In this document: positions 60,825 to 64,000 of the stretch, one piece after another | Numbering within the stretch: the first letter of the stretch is position 1 | How the letters are laid out: the number at the start of each line of letters is the position of its first letter | DNA from: Glycomyces sp. YM15 | GTDB lineage: Bacteria; Actinomycetota; Actinomycetes; Mycobacteriales; Micromonosporaceae | Reading direction: 5' to 3' | DNA: 64,000 nucleotides | Assembly (NCBI RefSeq): GCF_016918015.1 | Contig: NZ_JAERMK010000012.1 | Coordinates: 1-64,000 of the forward strand | Notes under the pieces: model-generated | The model's database searches: none | Told to the model about the DNA's origin: nothing | The model's input: only the letters and a program-made list of their open reading frames with translations | Program-made: the position numbers and the translations under genes

Positions 60825-62360
60825 CTAGATCGCCTCGGCAGCCGCCGTCTCATCCCGAGTGCCGAGCTCGTCGCAGACCTCCTGCGTCGGTCCGCATCGG
60901 ATGATCCGGCCCCGTTCCATCACCGCCACGCGATGCGCGAAGCCCCGCACCGCCTCCAGGTCATGGCAGATGAACAGGTAGCTCAGACCCAGCCGCTCCT
61001 GCAATCCGATGAGCAGCTCGAAGATCTCCCTGCGCAGCGGGGCGTCCAGTGCCGAAGTCGGCTCGTCCAACACCAGGAGCCGCGGCTCGCTCGCCAGCGC
61101 CCGGGCGATGTTCACGCGCTGGCACTGGCCACCCGAGAGCTCGTGCGGCCGACGGTCGGCGAGCTCGTCGTCGAGTCCGGTGAGCGCGAACAGCTCCCGT
61201 ACCTTCGCCGGTCCCGACACGGGGTCCCAGCGGCGCTGCACCCGCAGCGGCTCGGCCACGGCCTCCCCGGCGGAGAGGCGCGGGCTGAGCGAGCCGTACG
61301 GGTCCTGCAGCACCGGTTGGAACCGCGGACGGAGCGCGCGCAGGTCGCGCTCGGGCATGCCGGTGAGGTCACGGCCCTCGAAGCGGACCGTGCCGCTCGC
61401 GGGCCGCTGCAGTCGCAGGACCGCGGCGCCGGTCGACGACTTGCCCGAACCCGAAGGCCCGACGAGCGCCAGCGTCTCCCCGGCCGCGATGTCGAAGGAC
61501 ACGCCGTCAACCGCGCGGTTCCCTTTGCGGTTTCCCATACCCAGCCGGTGGTGGAGCGGCACATGCGACAGGTGATATTCCACTGTCAGATCGCGGACTT
61601 CCAGCAGTGCCGCCGCTTCCTGCAAGGGCGCACGCGAGGTGACCACCAGGCGCTCGCGACTCGCGCCGGTGAGCAGCCGGCCCCCCTCGATGACCAGCAC
61701 GCGGTCGGCGTACTCGTCGACCACCGCCCGATCATGGGTGATGACGAGTATGCCGGTTCCCGTTGCGGCACAGCGGTCCCGCAGGAGGTCGAGGATCTGC
61801 GTGCGGGTCCGCACGTCGAGCGCCGTGGTCGGCTCGTCGGCCACGATCAATTTCGGGGAGGCGGCCGTGGCGAGGGCGATGACGGCGCGCTGGCGCATGC
61901 CGCCGGAGAACTGGTGCGGATAGTCGCGGGCGCGGGCGGCCGGGTCGGGTATGCCGACGGCGTCGAGCGCGTCCACCGCGGCCTGCCGTGCGGCGTCCCC
62001 GCCGACGCCGCGCACCGAGGCGATGGTCCCGGCGATCTGGTCACCGACCCGGTGTACCGGGCTCAGCACCGTGAGGGCGTCCTGCGGCACGTAGGCGAGG
62101 GTGCGGCCCCGCAGCCGGCCGAGCATCGCACGTTCGGCGCCGATGATCTCGGTGCCGTCGACCACCGCGCTGCCCGACGCGTGCGCCGAGGTCGGCAGCA
62201 GCCCCAGGATCGCCTTGGCGGTCAATGACTTCCCGGCGCCCGAGGCGCCGACGAGCGCCACGATCTCACCGGGGTCGATGCTGAACGAAATGCCGCGCAC
62301 GGCTTCCGTCCGTCCGATCGCGACGCGAAGGTCACGGACATCGAGTAGCGGCTCGCTCAC
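60825..62360 (-). CDS. Peptide/nickel-type ABC transporter, fused double ATPase (DppD-DppF)
   Basis: 511 residues from the GTG at 62360. Two ATPase domains are joined. Domain 1 has Walker A GASGAGKS (36-43), signature FSGGMRQRA and Walker B KLIVADEPTTALD. Domain 2 (from about 265) has GPSGSGKSSTG, LSGGQCQRV and LLVLDEPTSALD. All essential motifs are intact. The domain order and the EVCDE-type tail fit oligopeptide, dipeptide or nickel importers. It follows the fused permease gene on the same strand, with a possible 59-codon frame between them. Confidence 0.92.
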   Translation of the reverse strand: MSEPLLDVRDLRVAIGRTEAVRGISFSIDPGEIVALVGASGAGKSLTAKAILGLLPTSAHASGSAVVDGTEIIGAERAMLGRLRGRTLAYVPQDALTVLSPVHRVGDQIAGTIASVRGVGGDAARQAAVDALDAVGIPDPAARARDYPHQFSGGMRQRAVIALATAASPKLIVADEPTTALDVRTRTQILDLLRDRCAATGTGILVITHDRAVVDEYADRVLVIEGGRLLTGASRERLVVTSRAPLQEAAALLEVRDLTVEYHLSHVPLHHRLGMGNRKGNRAVDGVSFDIAAGETLALVGPSGSGKSSTGAAVLRLQRPASGTVRFEGRDLTGMPERDLRALRPRFQPVLQDPYGSLSPRLSAGEAVAEPLRVQRRWDPVSGPAKVRELFALTGLDDELADRRPHELSGGQCQRVNIARALASEPRLLVLDEPTSALDAPLRREIFELLIGLQERLGLSYLFICHDLEAVRGFAHRVAVMERGRIIRCGPTQEVCDELGTRDETAAAEAI

Positions 62361-62536
62361 GGGGACTCCACCTTCTCGATTGACACGTCGCAGCGCTGGA
62401 CTTTCATCACCGACCGTCGACGCCGGGCGTTCTTCGGTGGCGCAAGCCCCGCGGGCCGCGGTCCCGGGTGCCTGATCTGCCGGCTGGGACCGGGGACGCG
62501 GTGAACGACGGAGGCGACCGGAGTGCGGGCGTTCAT
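62357..62536 (-). CDS. Possible 59-aa linker ORF, ATGA/GTGA-coupled
   Basis: The ATG at 62536 overlaps the permease stop (ATGA) and the stop overlaps the ATPase start (GTGA), so a ribosome could run through all three genes. The product, Arg/Pro-rich with NARRRRSVMKVQRCDV, resembles no known protein and could be merely a translational bridge across the 172-nt gap. No independent coding evidence beyond the overlaps. Confidence 0.35.
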   Translation of the reverse strand: MNARTPVASVVHRVPGPSRQIRHPGPRPAGLAPPKNARRRRSVMKVQRCDVSIEKVESP

Positions 62537-64000
62537 GCGAACGCCGCCTTCCGGCGGGGCAACCGGGTGAGGTTGGCGCTCGACACGGTCAGTGCCGCGA
62601 GGAACGCGATCGCGGCGGCCGGAGCCAGCGCGGCGACGGGTGCGATCTCCACGTAGGCGCGCGACTCGTCGAGCAGGAGACCCCATTCGGGCGTGGGCGG
62701 CTGCGTGCCGAGCCCCAGGAATCCCAGTGACGCGATCGCCAGTGCGATGCCGGGCAGGCGCAGTACCGCGTGCCGCGCCAGGGGCCCGGCCACTTCCGGC
62801 AGCACGTGCCGGATCGTGATCCAGCCCGGGCTCGCGCCCAGGGCCCGCTGGGCGGTCAGGTACGAAGCGGCCCTGGCCTCTTGCGTCAGTGCGGCGGCGT
62901 GCGCGGTGAGGGTCGGCCAGGAGACGAGCGCGACGGCGATCGCCGCGCCCACCGTGCCCGGGCCGAGCGCCGCCGCCACGAGCACCCCGGCGAGGACGGG
63001 CGGTACGGCGTTCGCGACGTCCGCGGCGCCCGCCGACGCCTGCGGCGCGAACCCGAGCGCGAGTGCGAGCACGAATCCGAACGCGCACACCGCGACCGCC
63101 GCTCCGACGGTGTGGGCGGCGCCGTGGCCGAGGCGGGCGAGCACGTCGCGGCCGAGCGCGTCGGTGCCGAGCGGATGCGCCCACGACGGTTGCAGCAGTT
63201 TCGCGGTGACGTCCAGTGCGAGCGGGTCGCGGAGCAGGCCCCACGCCACGGTCGATGCGAGGACGGCCGCGAGGCCCGCCGGAACCGCGTACTGGCGCGC
63301 TCCCGAGGGACCGCGTGGAGGCGGCGGTGGGGTCAGTGCGGCGTCGCGCAGGCCTGAGCCGAGCATGGCCCGGCGGGCCAGGTGGCCGAGCGCCCCGGCG
63401 GCGAGCCCGAGGCACATGAGCGCGAGCACGCTGCCCTGCAGGAGCGGCAGGTCCTGGGATTTGGCCGCTCCCAGCGCGGTCCGGCCGATCCCCGGCACGG
63501 CGAAGATCGTCTCGACCGCCACGGCTCCGCCGGTCAATCCGACGACCACCATCCCGAACTGCGTCATCACCGCGGGCAGGGCGCGCCGCAGGACACCGAA
63601 TGCGATTCGTCCCTCGGTGACGCCGGCCGAGCGCCACAGCGCCACCCAGCGTTCGTCGAACGCGCCCGGGAGGGCGTCGCCGATGAGCCTGCCGAGTACC
63701 GCGCCGGCCGGGACGCCCATGGCGACGGCGGGCAGCACGAGGTTCGCGGGCCCGGTCCAGCCTGAGGTCGGCAGCCAGCCGAGCCAGACGCCCACGACGA
63801 TGAGGCCGACCGTGGCGATGAGGAATTCGGGGCAGGCCACCAGGACCGCGCCGATCGCGCCGCCGGGGCGGCCTTCGCCGAGCGTGCCGCGAGCGCCGCG
63901 CCAGACGGTCCGGGCGCAGAGCGCGGCCGCCAGGAGCAGCGCGACCGTGAGCGCGCCCGCCATGAGCGTCAAGGAGGTCCCGAGCCCCGAGGCGACGGCG
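62533..64000 (-). CDS. Peptide/nickel-type ABC transporter, fused permeases (DppB-DppC), 5' end outside window
   Basis: At least 489 residues, open to the right edge. The first half is the C-terminal part of a DppB-type permease with WLPTSGWTGPANLVLPAVAM and VETIFAVPGIGRTALGAAKSQD. A membrane linker follows, then a DppC-type permease with LGTDALGRDVLARLGHG and LGASPGWITIRHVLPEVAG; this is the ATPase-contact loop. The DppB half also keeps its contact region (ALWRSAGVTEGRIAFGVLRRALP). Fusing both permeases, as the ATPases are also fused, makes a two-chain transporter. The TTG at 63972 is only an internal codon because the frame continues upstream. Confidence 0.88.
   Translation of the reverse strand, partial: AVASGLGTSLTLMAGALTVALLLAAALCARTVWRGARGTLGEGRPGGAIGAVLVACPEFLIATVGLIVVGVWLGWLPTSGWTGPANLVLPAVAMGVPAGAVLGRLIGDALPGAFDERWVALWRSAGVTEGRIAFGVLRRALPAVMTQFGMVVVGLTGGAVAVETIFAVPGIGRTALGAAKSQDLPLLQGSVLALMCLGLAAGALGHLARRAMLGSGLRDAALTPPPPPRGPSGARQYAVPAGLAAVLASTVAWGLLRDPLALDVTAKLLQPSWAHPLGTDALGRDVLARLGHGAAHTVGAAVAVCAFGFVLALALGFAPQASAGAADVANAVPPVLAGVLVAAALGPGTVGAAIAVALVSWPTLTAHAAALTQEARAASYLTAQRALGASPGWITIRHVLPEVAGPLARHAVLRLPGIALAIASLGFLGLGTQPPTPEWGLLLDESRAYVEIAPVAALAPAAAIAFLAALTVSSANLTRLPRRKAAFA

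Overview
The window is high-GC DNA (roughly 70%) with strong G/C bias at third codon positions, GTG and TTG starts, Tat signal peptides, an LAxTG-type sorting signal and families typical of Actinomycetia (SCO4848-like, DUF1918, MacS-type kinases, SigB/F-type sigma factor). It is most likely a chromosomal segment of a mycelial or soil actinomycete. A Glycomyces-like origin is only a guess. No rRNA, tRNA, CRISPR array or prophage was seen.

1-6.3 kb: the truncated 5' end of a probable IS30-type transposase, a decayed MMPL transporter relic, an AI-2E-family permease, DUF1918, a truncated haemoglobin, a LeuE exporter, a divergent TetR/DoxX pair sharing a striking inverted operator, and a cysteine hydrolase/GlxA-regulator operon.

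6.4-17.1 kb: a galactan/arabinogalactan utilisation locus. Two secreted GH53 endo-galactanases and a GH42 beta-galactosidase run leftward. Divergently, a Tat-lipoprotein solute-binding protein, two ABC permeases, a third GH53 without signal peptide and a LacI repressor run rightward. The expected logic is extracellular cutting, oligosaccharide import, intracellular hydrolysis and LacI control.

17.2-28 kb: a 3151-residue secreted protein with a ricin-type lectin head, about 22 DUF11-like domains and a LASTG wall-sorting tail, followed by a small single-DUF11 membrane protein and an unknown membrane protein.

28-35.3 kb: a translationally coupled pair (a ketosynthase III fused to a haem-oxygenase-like di-iron domain, plus an unrecognised protein), a NarL/MacS-type two-component system, and divergently an Hsp70-like ATPase fused through one membrane segment to WD-like repeats. 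This is the most likely place for an undescribed system.

35.3-48.4 kb: mostly ordinary genes, including peptide deformylase, methyltransferases, a NUDIX protein, an SDR/TetR pair with matching operators, two paralogous HAD phosphatases with near-identical leaderless promoters, a Tet(M)-like ribosomal-protection GTPase, a secreted M14 carboxypeptidase and a LapA-like protein.

48.4-54.5 kb: a fatty-acid desaturase, a stress-type sigma factor and small genes, bounded by two 104-bp direct repeats differing at one base. The right copy covers the last codons of a passenger-like (autotransporter beta-strand repeat) protein that here ends in a single membrane anchor.

54.6-64 kb: an NAD(P)-binding protein, an APH-like kinase, an SCO4848-like protein, a MarR-controlled redox cluster (hydroxyacid-dehydrogenase-like, DJ-1/PfpI-like, old yellow enzyme), and a leftward peptide/nickel-type ABC transporter in which both ATPases and both permeases are fused, running off the right edge.
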